DNA of 64,000 nt from Byssothecium circinans (taxonomy: Eukaryota; Ascomycota; Dothideomycetes; Pleosporales; Massarinaceae): positions 146,655 to 210,654 of the forward strand of contig ML977004.1 of NCBI GenBank assembly GCA_010015675.1, in the 5' to 3' direction. The position numbers and the translations under genes are program-made. This document shows positions 41,612-52,240 of the stretch, piece after piece. The notes under the pieces are model-generated. The model was not told the origin of the DNA and searched no databases. It was given only the letters and a program-made list of their open reading frames with translations. The stretch's first letter is position 1. Each line of letters begins with the position of its first letter.

Positions 41612-41983
41612 TGTCGCGTTCTGTTCTGATATGGTGCTGATACTTTAGCTGAAGCTGACGGCTGTGCGCTAGGGATTGTACGTGTCGAAATGATACGCAA
41701 GAGGTGTGGTTGAGGCACCGAGATATCGCGACGTCGATAATAAAGTTGAATCGCTGGATCTGGCGCACGTACAATACGTGCTAGCCCCAGTCTCGCTAGT
41801 CCTAGAAAGGCTAGGTCCCACATTTTTGGAAGCGGGAAGGGAAGGGAAGGGGCTCACCTCACAAGCGTATCAACCACCCAACGCCTCTCGAACCAACCTA
41901 TCCCCTCCCCCTCGCCATTCGAATCGTCCAGTGTCATACGAACCCGCGCACATACTGCCTCCTCCTCCGGAAACAAGCCCATC
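41612..41983. promoter_or_regulatory. Divergent promoter between Leo1 and Mob2
   Basis: 372 bp between the two start codons. It includes a GGGAAGGGAAGGGAAGGGG purine run near 41834 and CT-rich stretches toward Mob2. Confidence 0.5.
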
Positions 41984-43414
41984 ATGGCTTCTTTTTTCAG
42001 CAATATGTAAGTTGAGTGCCATCCTTAGCGCAAAAGCCCTCCGACTTTCCAATTGCGTGGTTTGATGGCTTGCTTGCACGCCTTCGTGCGTGTAGTGTAC
42101 CCCTCATGTTTCACCCGGTCTTTTCAGTCTTCTCTCGCCATGCCATTTGTCACCTTTCCTGTCAAGATCTGGTTCATACAGCCACGCCATCGATTCGCAT
42201 AATACCTGGACCGCAGAGCCGCATCTTCACCCCTTCAACTCCCCCACTAACAGCACAAGGAAATCGTTGGCTGGCCGCTCAAGCAGCAAAGGACCGAACC
42301 AAGGGAAAGGAGGCAACGGGACGCCATCGCCAACATCTTCATCGCCGTACTCGCCTTCTCTGACGCCAAACGTACCGCCTATGCCCCAGTCGCCTGCACT
42401 GAGCTCCTCCATGTCTTTTGAAGCCCAGCAGCCTCAGCAGGAGAGCTCTGCGCCGCAGGGCTCGCGCAGACCGCCCTTCTTCTTCCGCGAGGAGTATTCG
42501 AACCTTATTGTCAAGGGCAACTTTATGACCCTCGCTGCGAAGCCCAAGTTGGTCGAAGAGGCTGAGTGGCTAGCTCATCAGGGTACACATACCCCCCTAC
42601 ATCCCAGCTGATATCCGCGTTTATATTAACCATCCGAACAGTTGTCGAGCAGTACCGCCTCCTGGAGCAAATGATCAACGTGATCAAAGTCCCCGACGAG
42701 CGCACAGGAAAATCATGCTGCAACCCAGACGTGTGCCCCACCATGTCAGCCAGCGGGTAAGCCCAGCCAAACACCCACCTCCCCTACGTCTCAGCAGCCA
42801 CACTAACCCTTCCACCAAGTCACACCTACACCTGGCTCGACAACCACAAAAAGCCCATGAAGATCCCCGCCATCAGCTACGTAAACCTGGTCCAAAAATG
42901 GATCGTCGGCAAAATAAACGACCCCTCCATCTTCCCCACAGACACAACCTCAGGCCCCTTCTCCAACTCAGCCTCTGCCTATGCCTCAGGCTCCATGTCC
43001 TCCAGCTCAACCCCCCAACCCCTCGGCCCCACCAGCTTGAACTCCCCGCTCTCCCAGCTCGCAGGCCGCGACTGGTTCGGCAAGGCCTCGGGGTTCCCCG
43101 AGTCGTTTGAGTCGGACATCAAGAGCATCTATCGCCAGATGATGCGTTGCTATGCGCATATTTATCACGGCCATTGGCTCGAGCCGTTCTGGCATGCCGG
43201 TGCGTATAAGGAGTTGAATACTTGCTTTATTCATTTCATCAATGTGGGGAAACTGTTCAATTTGATCAGCGATAAGGAGATCGAACCTATGCAGCCGTTG
43301 GTTGATCTGTGGCTCGCGAAGGGATTGTTGCCGCCGCCGCCTCAGGCTGCTCAGGCGGGTGCCCAGCAGCAGACGTCGAGGGAGAATGTTCAGGTGCCGC
43401 AAGCTGCTGCCTAG
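41984..43414 (+). CDS. MOB2: Mob2-type NDR/LATS kinase activator (Cbk1 partner)
   Basis: Mob proteins bind and activate NDR-family kinases; Mob2 works with Cbk1/Cot1 in polarity and morphogenesis. The core has the Mob2-specific PPFFFREEYSNLIVKGNFMT, KLVEEAEWLAHQVVEQYRLL, CCNPDVCPTMSASGHTYTWL (Zn cysteines), PAISYVNLVQKWIVGKIND and MMRCYAHIYHGHWLEPFWHA (Zn histidines). The N-terminus is a Ser/Pro-rich linker. A Ser-rich insert (SNSASAYASGSMSSSSTP) sits between IFPTDT and LAGRDWFGK. Introns: about 42007-42181, 42583 onward (acceptor before TTGTCGAGCAG) and a third after MSASG. The first exon (MASFFSN) is the least certain part. Confidence 0.88.
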
Positions 43415-44114
43415 TAGAGTCGTTTTCTTGGGTTGAGGTGGGTTGCGTATATGTCATCTGGAATGGCGGTTGATGAGGAATGAATAGCAGTACATTGATG
43501 GGAGCTTACTCCTTATTGTCTGCTTTGACGCCTGTTATGGCGAATTGACGGATGTTCTTTTGGAGATTGATCAAGACGAATGCATTGGAGTAGCTGTGGC
43601 GTTTTGGGTCTTCAGCAATGAACAGGCATGGTATGGACAGACACAATCAGAAACCGTCGTTTGAAATCACATGTGCAAGTGCTTTGCCGCCTTCATGTCT
43701 TGTAGCCTCTAAAGTTGTCATGTGAAAATCCAGCTTTTAAACTTGTCACGAATGTATATGTATGCACCACGCTTTCTTCTAAAGGAAAGAGATCAAATTG
43801 GATGATAGTAGCACTGAAGGTAACCAGAGACTGTTTCCATTGAACCGCCAATAACAATCCGTGACAGTTGATGATGTAGCGATCATGACAGCTCACAAAC
43901 TCCAGCAGTGGTGAGAAACCGGAAAATGGGGCTCTTCCACCAACCATCCGAATTGGAAACAAAGACAGACACACACGCACGCACACATATTCGTAGAGGG
44001 TTCGGGTCGTGAGAGGGAGGGATTTTGAAGGGTACAAGGATGCTGATTGGATCTGGGCTTCCGTGGGCAGACCTTGTCAAGCCGCTGCGTTAACGGCGGG
44101 GCGAGTCGTAAGAC
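43415..44114. other. Intergenic region between convergent Mob2 and ARF1 genes
   Basis: Two 3' untranslated regions; no gene recognised. A (AC)n-like run (ACACACACGCACGCACACA) is at about 43969-43987. Confidence 0.45.
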
Positions 44115-44833
<719 letters not shown>

Positions 44834-45911
44834 GGTTGCGGTGGGGGTTGGTGGCGGTCGTGGAGTGCGAAAGGAACCGGGCGCGTGAGAGGCGGTGAGT
44901 GTCGGCTCTTGAACCTGCGCCAATTCAAGGTCAGAACAATTCACATGAAAGCATCGGGCAGTGCGACAGCGGCCAGAAAGCGCTTCGTATCGGTGCGGGC
45001 AATATTGAGTGCCTGATGCGAAATCGGCATCGCGGGCGCCTGATAAAGTGTACAGGCGCTCCAAGACAAATAGGCCGGTAGAGGAGAGGCGGGGGCAAGA
45101 GCTAGCAGGCTCGGTGCAGTACTTACGGGAGCAGTTCAAGAGGCGCTGGGGTGGTTCGTGATGGCGCGTGTGGTGGTGGATGTAATCTAATTGATGTACA
45201 GGCAGCGCGGGTTGAAGAGACGTTGTGGATTTACCAGCGGCGACTTGGCACGATCTGAGCGGGCAGGAGCGGCGGTGCACGTGACACTTGGGGGCGAACT
45301 GATGTCGACGTTTGCAAGCACAGAAAGAAAAGCACAGGACTATGTACAAGGACCGATTTGTCCTTTATTGAAGCCTTTTCTAAGACTGCTGTGCTAAAGA
45401 CACGTTTTAGTTCCATCATGGAGCCGGGAACAGGCAGCAATCTTTGATGTTTGATCCCCGCAACTGTCCACCAGACTTCATTCGCGATCTATTGAGGCGT
45501 TGCAGCTTACCCACTTAGCCACCGCGTTGGTGAGTACAGTGATGATTAGGCATCTTGATGTGGTTTGTATATTGAGCTATTTACAAGCGCTCCAAGTTCT
45601 TTTGGGAGTTTTAAACGCCTTGGAGAAATCAAGCTGTAGAAGCAATGGAGGGAGGTTCAATAATGATGACATGCTACCTGATGGTACTCGCCTTCTTTAC
45701 CTTACCATAACGAACGCTCTTGATAGAAGCTACCACATGCCACATGTGCACTGCCACATAATGCTTAGAAGTCTGGTAGTCTAGCGTGATCATCCAGGCT
45801 CCTATGATATTCAAGGACAACAAACCCAGGCATCCAAGACCCGTACATTGTGAAACGTCATTCGATTAAAGCCATAAGATGTCAATGGTGACACTATATT
45901 GATAAACCGCC
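44834..45911. other. Intergenic region, ARF1 5' region
   Basis: About 1.1 kb upstream of ARF1 and downstream of the dioxygenase gene. Donor- and acceptor-like signals make a 5' UTR intron of ARF1 possible, but I cannot fix it. No further gene. Confidence 0.4.
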
Positions 45912-47388
45912 CTATGAGGTCCAGTGCGGTACCTGCGCTTTGTCTCCTATTGTGCCGTCATTCCCATCATCGACACTATTGTCAATCTTCTTCGGAGTTG
46001 GCCGCTTGAAGTGTGGCTTCAAAGGTTCCCAGCTCTCCGCGTTGTAGTCCTCCTGCACCTTTTTGCACTTCTTCAATCCCCAATCTGTTACGCCGACCAT
46101 CAAGGAGCTCTCAAACATGAATGCCATGCTTCCCTCGCCGACCTTGGCCGGCTTCAGGTCTGCATTCGAAGCCTTCTCATGTGTGCTGGCGTCAGGACCA
46201 TGTCCCGCCATTACGTTGTGGAGCGATGCACCAGCAGGTTGGAAGCCACCGCCTGTCTTTGCATCGTATTGCCCTTGAATCAAGCCCATGAACTCGGACA
46301 TAGTGTTGCGGTGGTACCATGGCGGACGGAATGTCCCTTCGGCGACCAGCCATCTTGGGGGAAAGATGACAAAGTCGGCCACAGCAGTGCCAGGGTGATC
46401 TGACTGCGCGGTCAACACGGTGTAGATAGAAGGGTCTGGGTGATCAAACGATATGCTTCCTATCGTGTTGAAGCGGCCGAGATCGTACTTGTAGGGATAA
46501 TAGAGACCGTGCCACGCGACAACATCGAAAGGAGTGTGCGTCTGCTTGGCCTGGAAGAGGTGTCCTGCAAATTTACACAAAACATGCCACTCTGATTCCG
46601 TGTCCTCGTCGAAGTCAGCAATCGGAGCTTGGAAGTCGCGCGCGTTAGCCAAACAATTCGAGCCAATCGGACCTAGCTCTGGGAGCTGGAAATGGCCTTG
46701 ATACAGCTCGAGAATGTAACCCCGAACAGGACCTTCGGGAAGGGTGACGCGGTATTTGATGCCGCGAGGGATCACGCAGATCTCGTTCGGACGAACCAGT
46801 ATGCGCCCCAGCTCGGTACGAATGTCTAAAACGCCGTGTTGGAGGACAATGAGGAAGTCTCCGTCTGCCGAATAGAAAGCCTCGCGCTCATCCATGTCCT
46901 TTCCTGCTGCGAAGATGTACATGCCGAGACCAGTCTTCATTGTTGGGTCACCAGCACCGGCAACCAAATGTAGTGAGTGTACCCAATCCACAGTCTCATC
47001 AAGATCGAAAGGGTCCCATCGTAGCTGGTTGGGAATGTGGTGTATCTTCTCGTAGGGCTTGTTCTCGGGGTTTGTGTTGTAGGTCGAGGATTCGCGAGGC
47101 TCAAAGTTGCTGTGGCCGCATGAGGGGAGGATGCGGTACAGCCATGTCTGCTGGTTCTCGTGTCGCGGAGCTGTAAAGGCGGTACCAGATAGCTTTTCAG
47201 CATACAGCCCATAGGGAGGCTTCTGTGGAGAGTTTGCGCCGATGGGAAGGGCGCCTTCTACTGCTTCTGACCTGTGTAATCGTTAGTAGGAGCAAGTCGT
47301 GCTGGAGGTGAGGAGCATACTCATGGTAAGAGTTGAAGCCATTCATATACCGATACTTTTCGCTGTGGGCGAACTTTGATGAAGGCAT
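45912..47388 (-). CDS. hmgA: Homogentisate 1,2-dioxygenase
   Basis: Fe(II) ring-cleavage enzyme converting homogentisate to maleylacetoacetate in tyrosine/phenylacetate breakdown. Start ATG 47388 gives [20 protein letters not shown], then an intron at about 47276-47320 (donor GTATGC). [57 protein letters not shown] and [20 protein letters not shown] follow. The metal-site region has [40 protein letters not shown] and [20 protein letters not shown], which keep the two His and one Glu Fe ligands. The C-terminal tail is acidic and somewhat long ([19 protein letters not shown]). Divergent from the fumarylacetoacetase gene 0.7 kb away; an 83-codon upstream ORF overlaps its start. Confidence 0.95.
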
Positions 47389-47572
47389 CGTGGATATCCG
47401 TGTAGTCAGGATTGTGAAACTCCTCGAGGTTGCGCTTGGTCAGGGGAACGGGGCTCTTCGGGGGCGATTTCTCACGCTCTTTGAGCTTCTTAAATAAAGC
47501 TTGAAGCAGAGGCTCCTTGGGGTGCAGCGGGGTGTGCGGGTCGTCATACGTGCTCAGGTCCCGGTCGGCCAT
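47321..47572 (-). CDS. Upstream ORF overlapping the homogentisate dioxygenase start
   Basis: ATG 47572 opens 83 codons (MADRDLSTYDDPHTPLHPKE, then PLLQALFKKLKEREKSPPKS and [18 protein letters not shown]) ending at 47321, within the dioxygenase coding region but in another frame. It looks protein-like at first (charged, few rare residues). It could be a regulatory upstream ORF in the dioxygenase mRNA, a separate small protein, or a spliced N-terminal extension. I know no family for it. Confidence 0.35.
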   Translation of the reverse strand: MADRDLSTYDDPHTPLHPKEPLLQALFKKLKEREKSPPKSPVPLTKRNLEEFHNPDYTDIHDAFIKVRPQRKVSVYEWLQLLP

Positions 47573-48083
47573 GGTAAATGGCGGCGTACAATTCCGCTTG
47601 AGCAAGCGGAGAGCTGGCCTAGGAACGGCTTTTCCCCGCTTCCGCCACTTCCCCCCCTCAGCCGTTACAACCCGCTTTGTCGAATACAATACATGATTCA
47701 CTGCGTGCACAACAACAATCAGTTAATATGGCATGCCACAGGGTGGCCAGATGCAAATGCCTCGAGGTAGTGCGTAGCTTGGTCCAACCAGTTGACCTAC
47801 CAGCATATCAACACTAAGCTAGAACAGCTTCAAGGCACGATACCAGTTAACTCTCGGTCTTTCTGGCTCTCCAAAGCAGTCTTCACTTCGTTGAAAAGTA
47901 CTAATCTTGTAAGACATGTCGACAAGGGACATCTGGAGGACGGAAATCCAGCGCACACGTGATTGAATTCATCCATGGATCTCACTCCAGCCTGTGCCAC
48001 ATCTGCAGCTCTCTCCAACCTCCCGACCTTGAAGGAAATCTGCAACAACCCCAGATATCCAAAGAAAAGCTCAACATTACACC
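47389..48083. promoter_or_regulatory. Divergent control region of the homogentisate pathway genes
   Basis: 695 bp lie between the dioxygenase and fumarylacetoacetase starts. The part nearest the dioxygenase carries the upstream ORF. A shared region allows co-induction by homogentisate or phenylacetate, as known for the Aspergillus cluster; specific sites were not identified. Confidence 0.5.
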
Positions 48084-49436
48084 ATGGCTCCCATCCGGTC
48101 CTGGTTCAGCATTCCTCGCGGCTCTCACTTCTCGCTCGCAAACATACCGTTCGGCATCATATCAACTGCCTCTTCCACGTCACCTCGTGTTGCGGTTGCA
48201 ATTGGAGACCACGCACTAGATCTCGAAGCTTTTGCTGCGAACAATGGCTTCTCCGCTCTATCAACCATCCAACCGCATCAAGCAGTCTTCTCCCAGCCGT
48301 CGCTGAATGCATTTGCTGCCCTCGGCCGGCCTCTCCACTCTGTTGTCCGAAAGTACATCCAGAGCATCTTCGCCCAGGACACCCCCTACCCAGAGGTGCT
48401 GCAAACAAATTCGGCGCTGCAAAAGCAGGCACTACTTCCGCTCAAGGAAGTTCAGTGCCATTTGCCCTTCAAAATTGGCGATTATACCGACTTCTTCGCT
48501 GGGTACCACCATGCGTACCACTGTGGTGTCATGTTCCGCGGACCGGCAAACGCGATGAACCCAAACTACAAGCACCTGCCTGTGGGCTATCACGGGCGTG
48601 CCTCATCAGTTGTCGTTTCGGGCACTCCCATCCATCGTCCTCATGGTCAAATCCTTGAGAACCCGGCGGCTGAGAACAAAATCCCCATATTTTCCCAGTG
48701 CAGGAAGCTTGACTTTGAATTGGAGCTGGGAGCCTTTGTGTGTACACCGAACCAGCAGGGAAAGCCAGTCTCAATTGATGAAGCTGAAGAAAACCTCTTC
48801 GGTCTCGTCATGATGAACGACTGGTCCGCACGAGACGTGCAGGCATGGGAGTATGTTCCTCTCGGGCCGTTCAACGCGAAGAATTTCGGTACAAGCATCA
48901 GCCCATGGGTGGTCTTGATCGAGGCCCTCGAGCCGTTCAAAGTGGCTGGCATCGAGAACGATGCAGAGGTCTTGCCTTACCTGAAGCAGAAGACTAAAGA
49001 GACAGTGTATGACATCCAACTGCGGGTCGATCTCAAAGGTAAGTTAGCTCTCCGTATCGTCCAACAAGTTTACTGACTGGTACCAGCGAGCTCCGGCAAC
49101 TCCGCAACAATCACCAAAACGAGCGGTCGCCATCTCATCTGGTCCTTCCCGCAGATGCTCACCCATCACACAATCACCGGCTGCAACCTGCAATCGGGCG
49201 ATCTGATTGGATCGGGAACTATAAGCGGTACGGTAATGTCTGAAAGGGGCAGTATGCTGGAGCAAAGCGACAATGGGAAGCAGAAAGTCAAGATTGCAGA
49301 TGGGGAGGAGAGAACTTTCCTTCAAGATGGGGATGAGGTTACTTTCACGGGCGTCTGTGGATCTGACGAGGAAGCTCTTGTTGGTTTCGGACAATGTACA
49401 GGGAGGATCGAGCCTGCTGTCAATCTCGGCCTTTAG
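48084..49436 (+). CDS. fahA: Fumarylacetoacetase
   Basis: Hydrolyses fumarylacetoacetate to fumarate and acetoacetate, the last step of tyrosine/homogentisate breakdown. Exons 48084-49038 and 49087-49436. N-terminal domain: MAPIRSWFSIPRGSHFSLAN, IPFGIISTASSTSPRVAVAI. Catalytic domain: IGDYTDFFAGYHHAYHCGVM (catalytic Asp and His), KHLPVGYHGRASSVVVSGTP, CRKLDFELELGAFVCTP (metal Glu pair), MMNDWSARDVQAWEYVPLGP (metal Asp) and FNAKNFGTSISPWVVLIEAL (active-site Lys). The C-terminus is LIWSFPQMLTHHTITGCNLQ, SGDLIGSGTISGT and EVTFTGVCGSDEEALVGFGQ. All catalytic residues are present; length about 434 aa, normal. ATG 48084 in CACCATGG context. Confidence 0.95.
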
Positions 49437-49988
49437 ACTGTCCAGTCTTGAGTGCGACACTTTCTCGAGATGTCGTACGTAAGAAAGTAGGGCCAAACTT
49501 TCAAGCCTCGCTACTCTCAACTCGCTGAATATGCCTTTCGCGGTAACACAATCTCGGATAACATGCCTTAAATCGTCTGTGAAAGTCTTCCGGACGGATA
49601 CAGTGTCTAGTCCTTTATTTATGCTTAGACAGGGATAAGCTCCATACCCCACTAGTTTTCTCCATAGCAGCATTTGAAAGCGGCGTAATTCCGCCTTCTT
49701 TTCACCTCAACGCCCGCAACTCCATAACGCCATGACGATCGGAACAACCCCGCATGAAGGCGTCGGTTAACGCTCGGTCGAGGTATACATCTGATCGGCT
49801 ATGGGCCAGTTACAGAGAACTTAATTCTGGACCCATTTTGACCACTACAGTGGTTTGTATACCTACTCACGTCTCCACCCTGCGAACCGTTGACTATATA
49901 GTTCACTTGGAGTCACCTGCTTCCTGCTTACTTGTCAAACACTGCCTCTCTTTTCTATTGTCTCTTGCATCTGTTCTATCTTCAAAAC
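49437..49988. other. Intergenic region, P450 promoter
   Basis: 3' end of fumarylacetoacetase and promoter of the P450. TATATAGTTCAC near 49895 is a plausible TATA element about 90 bases before the P450 start. Confidence 0.45.
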
Positions 49989-51663
49989 ATGACTCTCCCC
50001 ATCATCGTCGCAACTGCGGCGGTAATCACTTTCTTCGCCTACAAATTCCTCTTTGGCACGGATACACCACACATCAAAGGCCTCCCCGAAGTCCCCGGCC
50101 TGCCACTCTTTGGCAGTCTTCTCGAATTCGGGACGAATCATGCCAAAGTCGCGCAAAGGCTTGCAGAAAAGTACGGTCCTGTTTACCAAGTACGGCTTGG
50201 AAACCGAGTAAGACTCCCACTTTCCCAAAAAATCATAAACCAGGGAAGAAGGAATCCTGACAAGATGAGCAGAGAATCGTCTTCGCCAACACCTTCGACT
50301 CAGTCCGCCATCTGTGGATCACCAACCAATCCGCCCTCATCTCGCGCCCCACACTCCACACATTCCACACCGTCGTCTCCTCGTCCCAGGGCTTCACAAT
50401 CGGCACCTCCCCCTGGGACGAATCCTGCAAGAAGCGCCGCAAAGCCGCAGCCACAGCCCTCAACCGCCCCTCGGTCGCATCCTACATGCCACTCATCGAC
50501 CTCGAGTCCAACGTCAGCATCAAAGAACTCCTCCACGATTCCCGCGGCGGCGAAATCGACCTCGACCCGCGCGCCTACTGGCAGCGGTACGCGCTCAACA
50601 CGAGCCTAACGCTCAACTACGGCTACAGGATCGACGGGAATAAAGAAGACAAGTTACTAAAAGAGATTACGGATGTAGAGCGCGGCGTCAGTAACTTCCG
50701 AAGCACGAGTAATAACTGGCAGGATTACATTCCGCTGCTGAGACTCTGGTCGGGGCAGAATAAAGAGGCGGTGCGGTTCAGGGAGAGGAGGGACGTTTAC
50801 ATGGATCGGTTGTTGAGGACGCTCAAGGAGAAGATTGAAAAGGGAACGGATAAACCTTGTATCACAGGGAACATCTTGAAGGATCCCGAGGCCAAGTTGA
50901 ATGAAGGTACTTCACCCCTACCTACCGTCTTCTAACAATATCAAACTCACACCCTCCAGCCGAGATAAAATCCATAGGGCTAACCATGGTATCCGCGGGC
51001 CTCGACACCGTCCCGGGAAACCTAATAATGGGCATCGCCTACCTAGCCAGCGGGCCCAACGGCCCCGCGATCCAAGCCCGCGCTTACTCTGAAACCCTGA
51101 AAGTCTACCCCAACAACGACGCCTGGCACCGCTGTCTGCACGAGGAAAAGATCCCCTACATCACCGCCCTCTACAAGGAGATCCTGCGCTACTGGACCGT
51201 GATCCCCATCTCGCTCCCGCGCGTCAGCATCAAGGACATCGAGTACCAGGGCGTCACCATCCCCGCGGGAACTACCTTCTACATGAACGCCTACGCCGCC
51301 GACTACGATAGTACGCACTTCACCGACCCGCAGTCGTTTAACCCGGAGCGGTATCTCGATGTCCCTGACGGCGCGGGGACGCCGCATTATGGCTACGGCG
51401 CGGGGAGTCGTATGTGCGCCGGGTCCCATCTGGCGAATATGGAACTGTATATTGCGTTTGTGAGACTTATCAGCGCTTTTGAGTTTTTGCCGCCGAGGGA
51501 TGAGGGGGATAGGCCCGTTATGGATTGTTTGGAGGCGAATAGCTTGCCGACTAGTTTGACGATGGAGCCGAAGTATTTTAAGGTCGGGTTTAGGCCAAGG
51601 GATAGGGGGAGGTTGGAGGAGTGGATTAGGGGGAGTGAGGAGAGGACTAGGGAGTTGATGTAG
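49989..51663 (+). CDS. Cytochrome P450, CYP504-like (hydroxyphenylacetate hydroxylase type)
   Basis: ER-anchored monooxygenase. Exons 49989-50207, 50273-50906 and 50960-51663. N-terminal anchor MTLPIIVATAAVITFFAYKF, then TPHIKGLPEVPGLPLFGSLL, VVSSSQGFTIGTSPWDESCK and NFRSTSNNWQDYIPLLRLWS. The I-helix is LTMVSAGLDTVPGNLIMGIA, the ExxR is in YKEILRYW and the heme loop is YGAGSRMCAGSHLAN. The sequence style matches CYP504, the Aspergillus phenylacetate hydroxylases PhacA/PhacB. PhacB 6-hydroxylates 3-hydroxyphenylacetate to homogentisate, the substrate of the nearby dioxygenase. The TDTPHIKGLPE and SNNWQDYIPLL features suggest the B-type. All P450 key residues are present. Confidence 0.9.
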
Positions 51664-52240
51664 GGTGGGTGTAGGGGAGAGGGTTGGGAAGCGTTGGTGT
51701 GGAGTAGAGGGAAGGAGAGTGGATTGGATGAAGGTTTTTTGGCGTCGAGGATCATTCCCCTCTGAGTTAAACTATCAATATTAACAAACTGCATGCTAAT
51801 GTGTGTTGAGAATCTTACTATCACTCAAGTCCAACTTCAAGCCCTGCTGACTCCATTACAGTCGAAATTTTAAAGGGGTAAGATATGCTCGACTGGCTCG
51901 ATCTATGTACAATACAGCAATAACAAGTACATTGAGAGAATGTGTTGTGACCTGGTTGGAGAAGAGAGGGAGGCGATAGCGAAGCAGTCATACGAGTAGT
52001 TGAAACTTTAGGGAAATAATTCCCACCAACAAAAGCTGGGCAAGACTTGAAAACATTCGTATAAGTTATTTAGAATTGTACAGTGGTGCTACGATAGAAT
52101 ACAACGTATATCCCAACCTATCCTAAGCTCGCGCATGCCCCATACCATCGCGTGAACTGACTCTATCACTCATATCCCAACAAAGCATGCACACGTATAT
52201 CCTCCTCCCCATCAAGTTTGACCCCTCCAACCTACCCTAA
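51664..52240. other. Intergenic region between convergent P450 and DNA ligase genes
   Basis: Two 3' regions; no gene, repeat or RNA found. Confidence 0.45.

Noticed and set aside
47321..47388. Dioxygenase start at the upstream ATG 47572 by direct read-through
   Set aside because: That frame ends at 47321 out of phase with the enzyme; ATG 47388 gives the expected family N-terminus.
45912..51663. P450 plus oxygenase as a secondary-metabolite cluster
   Set aside because: No polyketide or peptide synthase nearby, and the three genes fit a primary catabolic pathway.
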